A DNA stretch of 64,000 nucleotides from Pseudomonadota bacterium (GTDB lineage: Bacteria; Pseudomonadota; Alphaproteobacteria; Rhizobiales; Hyphomicrobiaceae). Both the position numbers and the translations under genes were made by a program. Where the stretch lies: NCBI GenBank assembly GCA_018242295.1, contig JAFECE010000005.1:186001-250000 (forward strand). Direction: 5' to 3'. Positions 54,060 to 62,890 of this stretch are shown piece after piece. The notes beneath the pieces were generated by a model that was not told the origin of the DNA, searched no databases, and was given only the letters and a program-made list of their open reading frames with translations. The number at the start of each line of letters is the position of its first letter. Positions within the stretch are counted from its first letter, which is position 1.

Positions 54060-54475
54060 GACGGCCTCAATAGGTCGATGGTCATCGAGACGATCTCGCG
54101 GACCTGTTTGATGACTTGGGTATTGGCAGTGTATGAGCGCGATGCCTCGCGCATATCGGCAAGCTCGGTGAGCATGTCGACGTTGGGCATCTTAACGTAG
54201 CCCTTTGCATCGGCCGCCGGATGCCCCGGCATGTATTCCGTGCGAAATGGTGCCTGATCGCGGTCGATTTCGTCGACTTGCACCATGTCCACGCCGTCCA
54301 TTCCGTCGGTTACGGATTGAAAGCTGACGGTCTTGCGCTGATAGGGATCAGCGCCAGCGGTCTTACCGGTGGTCTCGGCGTTGGCGATGTTTTCCGAGAG
54401 AACCCGCATGCGGGTCGACTGCGCGAAAAGGCCGTTCGCTGCGGCCTTGGTGGCAGAGATAAGCGGATCGCTCAT
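54056..54475 (-). CDS. flgC: Proximal rod protein FlgC
   Basis: 139 aa. The motif MRVLSENIANAETTGKTAGADPYQRKTVSF near the N terminus and the C-terminal SRSYTANTQVIKQVREIVSMTIDLL are FlgC hallmarks. It starts three bases after the flgB stop. The Asn-Ala-Glu-Thr-Thr substitution in the rod motif is common in rhizobia. Confidence 0.95.
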   Translation of the reverse strand: MSDPLISATKAAANGLFAQSTRMRVLSENIANAETTGKTAGADPYQRKTVSFQSVTDGMDGVDMVQVDEIDRDQAPFRTEYMPGHPAADAKGYVKMPNVDMLTELADMREASRSYTANTQVIKQVREIVSMTIDLLRPS

Positions 54476-54478
54476 TGC

Positions 54479-54853
54479 TTAGGCCTTCGTCACCGACTGC
54501 AGCATCCGGTCGAACGTCCTCATGATTTGGGTGTTCATCGAATAGCTGCGCATCACGTCGTTGGACTTGAGAAATTCCTGCTCGAGATTGACGTCGTTGC
54601 CCGAAACGAGAACTTCAGCCTCGCTGGATCCATCTTCCGCCTGACGGAACGTGCCGAGGCCGGATGTGAGATGCTGGGGATCGGTTGCCGTCATCGAGAC
54701 GGATTTGCGCATCACGTCGTCGAAGCTTTCGATGTCCTTCGCCTTGTAACCAGGCGTGTTGGCGTTCGCGACGTTCGACGAAATTACCGATTGACGTTGT
54801 GCGAGCCATTCGTTTTGGCGAAAAGCCAGATCGAAAAGTTGCATGGGCTGCAT
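54479..54853 (-). CDS. flgB: Proximal rod protein FlgB
   Basis: 124 aa from the ATG at 54853 (AAGGA ten bases upstream), starting MQPMQLFDLAFRQNEWLAQRQ. The rod motif VISSNVANANTPGYKAKD follows. It is the first gene of the flgB-flgC-fliE-flgG-flgA-flgI-motE-flgH-fliL-fliP operon. The promoter lies in the 105 bases before it. An upstream ATG at 54892 would add 13 residues and is less likely. Confidence 0.93.
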   Translation of the reverse strand: MQPMQLFDLAFRQNEWLAQRQSVISSNVANANTPGYKAKDIESFDDVMRKSVSMTATDPQHLTSGLGTFRQAEDGSSEAEVLVSGNDVNLEQEFLKSNDVMRSYSMNTQIMRTFDRMLQSVTKA

Positions 54854-54958
54854 AGAAAGGGATCCTTCATGATCTTGCTTTCCTATGTGCACCCGCTCCC
54901 TTGCGTCGGCCTGAACAGCGGTGCGGGGCGGTGCGACTGACGTTTCAATAAACGTGCG

Positions 54959-55378
54959 TCAGTTCAGGCGGGCCTCTCCCAGCGCGCGATGCAATCGCGT
55001 GGTGTTTTGGCTGGGACCGCTCGATTCGCCTTCAAACGAAATATAGGTGATTTCGACGCCTGCCTCTTGGGCTTCGAGTATCAGCCGGAAGAAGACGTGT
55101 ACGGACTGGTGGTGAAATTCCATATCGAGAAATACGCGAGGCTGCGAACCCCATTCCAGATGAATGTCGCCGGCATGACCGAAGGTCAGCGTTTCCGGTT
55201 TGAACGATAGTTCAATCGAAGCCTGCACGAGCGAGCCGATGCTCGCGATCTGTCCAGTTTTCAAATAGCTGACAAGATCGGGAAGATCGATCAAGCGCAG
55301 GTCGGATGCAACGGAACGAATGCTCTCGCCGAGGATCTTTTCACGAACTTCAGAATGATCGATGCGAAATGGAATCAT
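54959..55378 (-). CDS. Hypothetical protein at the end of the motA-flhB operon
   Basis: 139 aa. It begins MIPFRIDHSEVREKILGESIRSVASDLRLIDLPDL and has a compact beta-like centre (DIHLEWGSQPRVFLDMEFHHQSVHVFFRLILEAQEAGVEITYISF). It has no signal peptide or membrane segment. It lies 16 bases after flhB in the same direction. I do not recognise the family; the sequence looks like a cytoplasmic adaptor. Position suggests a function in export or assembly. Confidence 0.7.
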   Translation of the reverse strand: MIPFRIDHSEVREKILGESIRSVASDLRLIDLPDLVSYLKTGQIASIGSLVQASIELSFKPETLTFGHAGDIHLEWGSQPRVFLDMEFHHQSVHVFFRLILEAQEAGVEITYISFEGESSGPSQNTTRLHRALGEARLN

Positions 55379-55394
55379 AGCGCCTTTTTTCCCT

Positions 55395-56480
55395 TCACGC
55401 GCGAACAGGACCAGTCCGGTTCCGCCGCGCCTGAAGACGAAGAAGAATTTCAGCGACTGCCTTGTAGAACTCGACAGGGATCATTTGATCCACGCTTACT
55501 TTTGCATACAGCGACCTTGCGAGAGCCTTGTCTTCTATAACAGGAATGCCATTTTCTTCGGCGATTTTACGAATTGTCAGCGCGACGAGGTCCTGTCCCT
55601 TGGCAACGACCCGCGGCGCGCCCCCTTCGGAACGGACATATCGCAGTGCCACAGCGAAGTGCGTCGGATTGGCGATGACGAGCGTTGCGCGCGGCACCGC
55701 ATGAAGCATCCGCTGGCGTGCGCGCGATCTCGCAATGGAACGGCGCCGCGCCTTGATATGAGGATCGCCCTCCGACTGCTTGCGCTCATCCTTGACCTCC
55801 TGCGGCGCCATTCGGAGCGACCGGCGCCAAAGGATATGCGTGATCGGCAGGTCGAACAGCAAAAGAGCGAATGACAGAATCGCCAGCGCTGTCAGCAACA
55901 GCGCGATGCTCTTCTGCGAGAGCCTAAGAATAGCCGCGGGGTCGCTCCAAATCGAATTGATAAAGTCGTGCCACAGGTACATCACGACCAATGCGCTCGT
56001 GATCACGATGATGCTCAGCCGCAACGTAAGTTTCAGAAACTCGAACGTTCCGTTCATGCTGAACAGGCGCTTCAGGCCTTTTCCCGGCGACAGCCTGGAA
56101 ATATCCGGCATCACGCGTTTGAAGATCGGAACCGGTGGCGTCTGAAGCGTTGCCGCCAGTACGCCGGCCGCCGTAAACGAGAGAACGATAGGAGCAGTCA
56201 GAAGCGCCGCGGTCTTTCCGACAACGTCGAAGACCATGCCCAAATCACCGGCGTTCTCGAGACGAATGGAACCGGCGTTTGCAAGCAACCCCATCAGCAG
56301 CTCGGCAAAGCTCGTTAGGAAAGTCTGGCCGAGCGCCGCGACCATGAGCAGCGCTGCGAGAAGGTACATAAAGTTGGTCGCCTCGCGGGAGAGCGGAATA
56401 TTGCCCTCCCCCTTCGCATCAGACATTCGCTTGTCTGTTGCTTCTTCTGTGCGGCTATCCTTGTCCTGTGCTTCAGACAC
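55395..56480 (-). CDS. flhB: Flagellar export specificity switch FlhB
   Basis: 361 aa. Four membrane segments fill residues about 30-210. The cytoplasmic tail has the auto-cleavage motif N-P-T-H (IANPTHFAVALRYV), intact, followed by RKIAEENGIPVIEDKALARSLY. It controls the switch from hook to filament substrates together with FliK. It follows fliG by 24 bases. Confidence 0.96.
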   Translation of the reverse strand: MSEAQDKDSRTEEATDKRMSDAKGEGNIPLSREATNFMYLLAALLMVAALGQTFLTSFAELLMGLLANAGSIRLENAGDLGMVFDVVGKTAALLTAPIVLSFTAAGVLAATLQTPPVPIFKRVMPDISRLSPGKGLKRLFSMNGTFEFLKLTLRLSIIVITSALVVMYLWHDFINSIWSDPAAILRLSQKSIALLLTALAILSFALLLFDLPITHILWRRSLRMAPQEVKDERKQSEGDPHIKARRRSIARSRARQRMLHAVPRATLVIANPTHFAVALRYVRSEGGAPRVVAKGQDLVALTIRKIAEENGIPVIEDKALARSLYAKVSVDQMIPVEFYKAVAEILLRLQARRNRTGPVRA

Positions 56481-56504
56481 GATTCCGCTCCAGCGGCCTG
56501 CCGA

Positions 56505-57518
56505 TTAGTCGGCTTCCATGGATGTTCGTGAAATATCGATCGCACCTTCGGCCGAGAGCCGCAGCACCGCTTCGACCATCGCGCGCCGGGCATCGATGAT
56601 ATCGCGCTGAGGCACGTTTGCGGGGCTCTGCAATTCCGCTTCCGCCATGCGGCGCGCTCGCGGCGAGAGTGCCGACAGAACCTTATTCTGAAATTCGGTA
56701 TCGGCGCCCTGGAGAGCGAGAACCGTTCGCTCGACGGGAATTCCATCCATGAGGACCGTCAGTGCCCGCGCCGGCAACTTCAACAGATCCTCAAACTTGA
56801 ACAGCATCTTGCGAATCGCTTCGGCGTCCTTTGGCTTGATGCTCGCGAGGTACTGGAGCGCTTGCGCCGTATCCTCTTTGTCAAGGTTGTTCAGAATGCT
56901 CGCCAGCGCCAGATGCTTATCCGAAGATCGCCGATCGTTATCGAACAGCTCTTCGTGCAATCCGCTTTCCAAGGCTTCGACGACTTGCGGCGCGACCTGC
57001 CCGAGACCCAGCATGCGGTTCAGAAGATCGTTGCGCTCAGCGGGCGGAAAGCACTTCAGGACGACCGACGCCCGTTCGCTTCCGAGCCGATCGAGATAAT
57101 AGGCAGCGACTTGCGGGGACTGCTTTTGAAAATGCGCTTGCAGCACGTCGTCGGGGAGTGCCGCGAGCTGACTCCAAATGTCCAAGCGGGCGATGATCTG
57201 CTCGTTCGGATCGCCGGACGACTTGTTCTCGGAGATGACGTCGGTGACGAGGCGCTTCACATCTTCGGCACGGCCCATAAACGGCACGCCGTGGCCAAAC
57301 TCGTTTTCGAACTCCTGGACGATGTTTTCGAGCTCAGCCGCGGAAATCGTCGGCATGACCTCGGCGGAGCGCACGAGGATGTTCAACTCTTCGGGATTGA
57401 ATTTTTTCAGGAGCCCGCTTGCGCGTTGTTTGCCGAGCGCGAGAAGAAGCACCCCGACCTTTTCCGGACCCGTCAATGTTCTTTCGGGCTCTAATGACGG
57501 ATCGCGCATGGACAGCAT
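56505..57518 (-). CDS. fliG: Flagellar motor switch protein FliG
   Basis: 337 aa. The N-terminal domain (EKVGVLLLALGKQRASGLLKKF), middle domain and C-terminal charged motif (LVDGIPVERTVLALQGADTEFQNKVLSALSPRARRMAEAELQ) are all FliG-like. It binds FliF and FliM and touches MotA. The stop is 24 bases before flhB starts. The torque residues on its C-terminal helix appear as expected from the family. Confidence 0.95.
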   Translation of the reverse strand: MLSMRDPSLEPERTLTGPEKVGVLLLALGKQRASGLLKKFNPEELNILVRSAEVMPTISAAELENIVQEFENEFGHGVPFMGRAEDVKRLVTDVISENKSSGDPNEQIIARLDIWSQLAALPDDVLQAHFQKQSPQVAAYYLDRLGSERASVVLKCFPPAERNDLLNRMLGLGQVAPQVVEALESGLHEELFDNDRRSSDKHLALASILNNLDKEDTAQALQYLASIKPKDAEAIRKMLFKFEDLLKLPARALTVLMDGIPVERTVLALQGADTEFQNKVLSALSPRARRMAEAELQSPANVPQRDIIDARRAMVEAVLRLSAEGAIDISRTSMEAD

Positions 57519-57527
57519 GTGCCGTTA

Positions 57528-57965
57528 TTATTTCGCAACGGGTGGCAAGGAGCCGACTTGCGTCAGCACGACACCGAAGCGAGACGTTCCTTCGTTGAGA
57601 ACGACAACTTCTCCACGCGCAATCAGCCGGCCATTGACCAATATGTCGACCTGATCGCCCACCATTTTGTCGAGCTTGACGACGGATCCCTTGGCCAACT
57701 TGGCCAATGTCGCAACGGGCATTTTTGCAGAACCGAGCACGACCTTCATCATCACGGGCAGGCCCATGATCAATGAGTTGTTGTTGCCGAAGTCGGCCGC
57801 AGCCTCGTTCATATCGGCCGCAGCCTTGCGCAGGGTCTCCGCCAAGTCCGCGCTACTGGCTTCACCGAAATCGGCCATGCCTGCGAGCGGCTGATCGAAA
57901 CCGGCTTCAATTGCTTTCGGAGCGTTCTCCGCTTCCACTGCATTACTCGGCATCATGCCGGTCAT
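57528..57965 (-). CDS. fliN: Flagellar motor switch protein FliN
   Basis: 145 aa. The N-terminal 60 residues are acidic and Ala-rich (the family's variable linker). The C-terminal SpoA domain is intact: LIMGLPVMMKVVLGSAKMPVATLAKLAKGSVVKLDKMVGDQVDILVNGRLIARGEVVVLNEG. It forms the C ring with FliM and FliG, and lies between them in the operon. Confidence 0.95.
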   Translation of the reverse strand: MTGMMPSNAVEAENAPKAIEAGFDQPLAGMADFGEASSADLAETLRKAAADMNEAAADFGNNNSLIMGLPVMMKVVLGSAKMPVATLAKLAKGSVVKLDKMVGDQVDILVNGRLIARGEVVVLNEGTSRFGVVLTQVGSLPPVAK

Positions 57966-58034
57966 TCCCTCGTGCTAACGTGTCCGACTCGAATTTTGCC
58001 ATACGAAACATGCCGCAGCCTTGAGAGCACGGCG

Positions 58035-59009
58035 CTATAATCCGTAGAACTCGTCTAACGATTCCCTTTGTTGATCGAATTCGTCATCGATCCTCAGGAT
58101 CAGAGCATTGTCCCGCTTGCCGAGCTCGCACCAAAACAGCGGGCTCTCGTCGGCATCGAGCCGCACGCGCGACATCGACGTGAGCTCCAGCTCGACGACG
58201 GTTCCAACGGCAAACCGTTGGACCTCACCCAGTGCAATCGGACGCTCTTCAAGGACGCCGTTGAGTTCAATGAATGAGCGAGCGATCTCCTCGGAGAGCT
58301 GCTTGGTCCAGGTCGGGTCCTCGCGCGAGCGTGCGGCCGCGCCCGTCGCTCCGGTGGGCATCGGACCCGCGAGCAAATGGCGTACCGATTCGAGGGCCGC
58401 TTGCGGAATGACGATCGTCACGACGCCCTGATGTCCGGCGTAATCTAGGCACAGGCGCGCTGCGATGACGGGCGAGGTCAGAGTCAGCTGCGGCTCGAGC
58501 TCAATCTTCTCGACGACCGGTCCGACATCGAAGCTGACATCGACGAGGATCGAAAAAGCGCTCGACAGGGCGCGGGCGACGCGCCGGAACAGAACGCGCA
58601 GGACATTCGCGTCGGTTCGGGTTGGCGCGCGCGGCGGCAATCCACCTTGCGGAATCCCCTCGCAGCCCGTCGCAGCTTCCACGAAAAGGGCGCTCGCGGC
58701 GGGGTCGGCTATGAAGTAGAGCCAGCTTCTCCATCTCTCCGCGCGAACGACGCCGGCAAAGGCACTCGGCTGCAGCGCGCACGTATCGGCTATGGTTGAC
58801 GCAAAGAGATCGAGAAGACGCACCTTGAGCGGCAAATGTGAAAGATTGCCAATCTCCTCCGTCATAACGCGCGGCAACTGGCCGAAGATCGTCTGCAGAC
58901 CCGGCAGGCGATCGGGCCGGTTTTGGCCTGAAGAAAGCGCTCTCTCGAGCGATCTTTCCATTTCTAGATGAACGTTGATTGCGCCTCCGTGCAGACCGTC
59001 ATTTGTCAT
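58035..59009 (-). CDS. fliM: Flagellar motor switch protein FliM (divergent)
   Basis: 324 aa. The C-terminal SpoA-like part ends with FWCELGKRDNALILRIDDEFDQQRES. The middle domain is recognisable by order only. The N-terminal LSQxEIDALL-type CheY-binding motif is absent: the protein starts MTNDGLHGGAINVHLEMERSLERALSSGQ. Rhizobial FliM proteins also deviate here, but this means the CheY-P contact should be elsewhere. It is placed between motA and fliN as in the rhizobial gene order. Confidence 0.8.
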   Translation of the reverse strand: MTNDGLHGGAINVHLEMERSLERALSSGQNRPDRLPGLQTIFGQLPRVMTEEIGNLSHLPLKVRLLDLFASTIADTCALQPSAFAGVVRAERWRSWLYFIADPAASALFVEAATGCEGIPQGGLPPRAPTRTDANVLRVLFRRVARALSSAFSILVDVSFDVGPVVEKIELEPQLTLTSPVIAARLCLDYAGHQGVVTIVIPQAALESVRHLLAGPMPTGATGAAARSREDPTWTKQLSEEIARSFIELNGVLEERPIALGEVQRFAVGTVVELELTSMSRVRLDADESPLFWCELGKRDNALILRIDDEFDQQRESLDEFYGL

Positions 59010-59085
59010 AGCGGCCGCCCTGCGATTTTAATCGCTACGTCGGCCGATGACGGTCCGGGGAAGACGCGAAACGATGGCCGGATCA

Positions 59086-59976
59086 TCAGGCTGCCTTTCT
59101 TTCTTGGCCCTGCCTGCGATCTGCACCGCCACCCATTGTCGCGGTTTCGACCTCGTTGATCGTCGGACGTTCGTATGCCGAAATCGCCTTGCGGCCGTGT
59201 TCGATCGCTACCTGCGGCATGGCTCCGTTCATGAACGCGAGCAGCGACTGCTTGACGATGACGTACGACCGCATTTTCTTGTCGCGGACGATCTTCACCT
59301 TCGTCGCGAGGGGGCCGACGACCGCGTAAGAAAAGAAGATGCCCGCAAAGGTTCCGACGAGGGCCGAGGCGATGAGGTGGCCCAGGATTTCCGGGGACTG
59401 GTCAATTGCGCCCATGGCCTTCACGACGCCAAGAACCGCTGCGACGATGCCGAGAGCCGGCAGACCGTCGCCCACGGCAACGAGCGCGTGATAGGCCTTC
59501 AGCTTGTCGTGCCGCACCGTCTCGATTTCCTCGTCCATCAGCGATTCGATCTCGTGGGTGCGAGCGTTGCCCATAATGATGAGACGGAAATAGTCGCAGA
59601 TGAAGGTCGTCAGCTCCTCATTCGCCGTGACCGTCGGCGAACGCTTGAACACCTCCGCATCCTGCGGCGCATCGATGATCATTTCCATTTCGGCGCGGGA
59701 TCGGTCGCGAAGCTCGCGCATCATGAAAAAAAGCAGAGCCAGAAGCTCGATGTTCTCTTCCTGGGTCGGCGTATCGTTCCGGAAGGCCTCGAAGGCTGCC
59801 TTGCCCGTGTCCTTGATCGTTTTCATGGGGTTGGCGACGACAAACGTGCCCAACGCCGAGCCGCAGATGATGACGTATTCCCAGGGCTGCCAGATGACCC
59901 AGACGTGGCCGCCCATGGCAGTGAAGCCGCCGAGCATACAGACGAGGGTGATGATCAGGCCGAATAGAATGGTCAC
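59086..59976 (-). CDS. motA: Flagellar stator protein MotA
   Basis: 296 aa with four membrane segments: MTILFGLIITLVCMLGGFTAMGGHV, then ALGTFVVA, ALGIVAAVLGVVKAMGAID and LVGTFAGIFFSYAVVGPLA. The cytoplasmic loop (charged residues around RDRSRAEMEM) contacts FliG. It conducts ions with MotB, whose Asp37 is proton-type. It heads the motA-fliM-fliN-fliG-flhB operon. The divergent flgF gene starts 146 bases away. Confidence 0.95.
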   Translation of the reverse strand: MTILFGLIITLVCMLGGFTAMGGHVWVIWQPWEYVIICGSALGTFVVANPMKTIKDTGKAAFEAFRNDTPTQEENIELLALLFFMMRELRDRSRAEMEMIIDAPQDAEVFKRSPTVTANEELTTFICDYFRLIIMGNARTHEIESLMDEEIETVRHDKLKAYHALVAVGDGLPALGIVAAVLGVVKAMGAIDQSPEILGHLIASALVGTFAGIFFSYAVVGPLATKVKIVRDKKMRSYVIVKQSLLAFMNGAMPQVAIEHGRKAISAYERPTINEVETATMGGGADRRQGQERKAA

Positions 59977-60122
59977 GTAAGCATTCCCAATGCCGATTTA
60001 GGCGAAAACCAATAAGGGACGCTTTGGCTTGCGCGGGACTTGCTCGCTTGGCGAGTCAGCCACCCACAAGTTCGTATCCGTAGCTTCGTGGCCAGGCCGG
60101 CACTCACGAAGACGGATTCCGC

Positions 60123-60845
60123 ATGCAATCGAATGTCTACGTCGCTCTTTCCGCGCAGATGGCTCTACAACGGCGCCTGGATACGCTTGCCAACAACGTC
60201 GCAAATACCAACACCGTGGGATTTCGCGGCGAAGAGATGTCGTTCGAGGAGCTTATGGCTCCGGCCGGCAAGGATTCGGTGAGCTTCGTTTCGAAGGGCC
60301 AGAATCATCTCTCGCTCCGGACCGGCGAGGTGACGCAGACGGGCAATCCGCTCGATGTCGCGGTGAGGGGCGACGCCTTCCTCGCCATTCAAACGCCGAA
60401 TGGAGTCGCCTATACGCGCGACGGGCGCATGCAGATGACGAGCGAAGGCATGCTGACGACGCTCTCCGGGAACCCGGTTCTAGACGCCGGCGGTACCCCG
60501 GTGCAGCTCAACCCCAATGACCCGGCGCCGACGATCAACAAGGCGGGCACGATCGAGCAAGCGGGCAACAATCTCGGCGCGCTCGGACTTTATCGGATGC
60601 CGCGCGGCGCGACGCTGACGCGAGCCGACGGCGCGTCGGTCGTTTCCGACATTCCGCCCACTCCGGAAATCGACTTCCTCAACAATGGCGTCATGCAGGG
60701 ATATGTCGAGAAATCGAACGTCAATCCCGTCATCGAGATGACGCACCTCATCACCATCCAGCGGAATTTTCAGGCCGTCACCAACATGCTGAGCGACACC
60801 GAGTCGTCGCTGACGGATTCGCTGAAAACTCTTGCGGGCTCGTGA
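60123..60845 (+). CDS. flgF: Proximal rod protein FlgF
   Basis: 240 aa. Starts MQSNVYVALSAQMALQRRLDTLANNVANTNTVGFRGEE with the rod motif, and ends with MTHLITIQRNFQAVTNMLSDTESSLTDSLKTLAGS. The start has only weak purines upstream. It is divergent from motA. Its stop lies 22 bases before the TTG start of fliI. Confidence 0.94.
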   Translation: MQSNVYVALSAQMALQRRLDTLANNVANTNTVGFRGEEMSFEELMAPAGKDSVSFVSKGQNHLSLRTGEVTQTGNPLDVAVRGDAFLAIQTPNGVAYTRDGRMQMTSEGMLTTLSGNPVLDAGGTPVQLNPNDPAPTINKAGTIEQAGNNLGALGLYRMPRGATLTRADGASVVSDIPPTPEIDFLNNGVMQGYVEKSNVNPVIEMTHLITIQRNFQAVTNMLSDTESSLTDSLKTLAGS

Positions 60846-60867
60846 TCTATCGCCGGAGGGACGAGTA

Positions 60868-62241
60868 TTGATTACGGACGCCCCAGCGACGCCGTTCGAC
60901 CGGTTGGACCGGATGATGGCCATGGCTTCGGCGCTGTCCCCCGCGCATCGCGTATCCGGGCGCGTCGTCCGGATCAGCACGACATTCCTCGTCGTGTCGG
61001 GACTTTCGAAGTTCGTCTCCATCGGCGATGCCGTCTCGATTGCGGGACTCGGCGGCTCCGTGCTTGCTGAGGTCGCGACGATCGAAGCCAATTCGATCAA
61101 CGTCACGCCCTTCGTTGCCGACCATCGGATCGAGCTCGGCGCCCGCGTCACGACGATGTCCGGGCCAATGACGCTCTCGCCCGATGACTCGTGGCTTGGC
61201 AGAACGCTGAATGCGTTGGGGCAGCCGATCGACGACGGCGGTCCGCTCATCAGTGGCGTTCACGCATTCTCGATCCAAGGTTCGCCGCCTTCGCCGCTAC
61301 GCCGAAATCGGCTCGGCATGCCATTGACGACCGGCGTCAAGGCGATCGACCTCTTTACGCCGATTTGCGCGGGGCAGAGACTGGGAATTTTCGCGGGCTC
61401 CGGCGTCGGCAAATCGACGTTGCTCGCCATGCTGAGCCGCGCCCCATCGAGCGATGTCACCGTGCTTGCTCTCGTCGGCGAGCGAAGCCGGGAAGTGAGG
61501 GACTTTCTCGACGATACGCTTGCGGCATCGCGTTCGCGCGTCGTCTCGGTCGTCGCCACGTCCGACGAGAGCCCGATGATGCGGCGTCTCGCGCCGAGCA
61601 CCGCGATGTGCATTGCCGAATATTACCGGGATCGCGGAAAAAACGTCCTGCTCATCATCGATTCGCTGACGCGTTACGCCCATGCGATGCGCGAGCTGGC
61701 GCTCGCCGCCGACGAACCGCCCGTTGCGCGTGGCTACCCGCCGAGCGTCTTCAGCAATTTGCCCCGGCTGCTCGAACGCGCCGGCCCCGGCGAAGAAGGC
61801 GCGGGTACGATCACTGCGATCCTGTCCGTTCTCGTCGATGGCGACGATCACAACGATCCGATCGCCGACGCCGCACGTGGCATCCTCGACGGTCATATCG
61901 TCCTTGATCGGGCCATCGCGAGTCAGGGGCGGCTGCCCGCAGTCGACCCGCTGGCATCGTTGTCACGATTGGCGCCGAAGATCAGAACCAAGAATCAAGC
62001 ACAGTTCGTTACCCAGCTCATTGAGGTCATTTCGCGGTTCGAGGACACGCGCGATCTTCGCGCCATCAGCGGCTACCGGCCAGGTATCGATGCGACGCTG
62101 GACCGTGCGATGGAAATCGTCCCGCGGGTATACGAGGCAATAAAGCAGGATCTCGACGAAGAGCCCGTCGAAGACGTGTTCGCCTACCTTTCGCAGAAAT
62201 TACCCGGCGGACAAAAGTCGGGAGCCCAACCTTCACGTTAG
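60868..62241 (+). CDS. fliI: Flagellum-specific export ATPase FliI
   Basis: 457 aa. I chose the TTG at 60868 because GGAGG lies eight bases upstream; no ATG is available without losing conserved residues. Walker A is GVGKSTLL (in FAGSGVGKST), Walker B VLLIIDSLTRYA, and VGERSREVRDFLDD follows the P-loop. It energises flagellar protein export, held by FliH (45188-45775). It follows flgF, as in rhizobia. Confidence 0.95.
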   Translation: MITDAPATPFDRLDRMMAMASALSPAHRVSGRVVRISTTFLVVSGLSKFVSIGDAVSIAGLGGSVLAEVATIEANSINVTPFVADHRIELGARVTTMSGPMTLSPDDSWLGRTLNALGQPIDDGGPLISGVHAFSIQGSPPSPLRRNRLGMPLTTGVKAIDLFTPICAGQRLGIFAGSGVGKSTLLAMLSRAPSSDVTVLALVGERSREVRDFLDDTLAASRSRVVSVVATSDESPMMRRLAPSTAMCIAEYYRDRGKNVLLIIDSLTRYAHAMRELALAADEPPVARGYPPSVFSNLPRLLERAGPGEEGAGTITAILSVLVDGDDHNDPIADAARGILDGHIVLDRAIASQGRLPAVDPLASLSRLAPKIRTKNQAQFVTQLIEVISRFEDTRDLRAISGYRPGIDATLDRAMEIVPRVYEAIKQDLDEEPVEDVFAYLSQKLPGGQKSGAQPSR

Positions 62242-62300
62242 GAGCGCTGTTCGCACCCTAAGGCATCGAGATAGGAATCTAATTTCGAGGCGGAACGATC

Positions 62301-62876
62301 ATGGTGAACAATGCAGAGACAATTGGCGCGCTGATCGTCAACGAAACGCTTCTGCGCGGCGAGCGGCAACTTCTTCAAAATCGAAATCCATCCAAACAGG
62401 ATATAGGAGGCGAGGCAGGTCCCACGGCGGCGCCGCCGATTTCGCACAACGATAAATCCATGACGCCGGTTCTGCTGACGTTGCTCGACGAACAACTCAA
62501 CGGCAAGATCGCCGACGAAACACGCCGGGTCGGCGCGCGCGAGGGCGAGGTCTCATCGTCGCCGAACCGCATCGCGGCTCGCTACGTCGAAGACGAGCAG
62601 GTGTTTCGTGCCGATCTTCCTGTTGCCGGAACCGCAAGTCCGCTCGATCTCACTCATCAGCATATCGCGCAGACGGCGCCGTCCCCTGATCTGCAATTCT
62701 TCTTGCAGCGATTTCTGATCGGCAAGACGCGGAGCATTCCAGCGGACGAGCGGGGATTCCGTGGCGGGGAGCACGGACCCGAAGATTCTGCCGATCCATC
62801 AATGGTAAAAGTCGCGGGCGCTGCCGTTGGCATCGCGACGGTGCTGATCGTTATTGCGATCACATACTTCCGTTAG
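62301..62876 (+). CDS. C-tail-anchored hypothetical protein after fliI
   Basis: 191 aa. Residues 1-165 are hydrophilic (Arg/Glu/Pro-rich, with RRVGAREGEVSSSPNR and GKTRSIPADERGFRGG). A single C-terminal hydrophobic helix (about 170-190, VAGAAVGIATVLIVIAITYF) ends the protein one residue from the C terminus, so it is a tail-anchored membrane protein. It lies 59 bases after fliI in the same direction. No family recognised. A FlgJ-type or export role is only suggested by position. Confidence 0.7.
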   Translation: MVNNAETIGALIVNETLLRGERQLLQNRNPSKQDIGGEAGPTAAPPISHNDKSMTPVLLTLLDEQLNGKIADETRRVGAREGEVSSSPNRIAARYVEDEQVFRADLPVAGTASPLDLTHQHIAQTAPSPDLQFFLQRFLIGKTRSIPADERGFRGGEHGPEDSADPSMVKVAGAAVGIATVLIVIAITYFR

Positions 62877-62890
62877 AAGCGGTTCGGCGC

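Noticed and set aside
59047-59967. Plus-strand ORF of 306 codons opposite motA
   Set aside because: Arg/Asp/Glu/His-rich antisense shadow.
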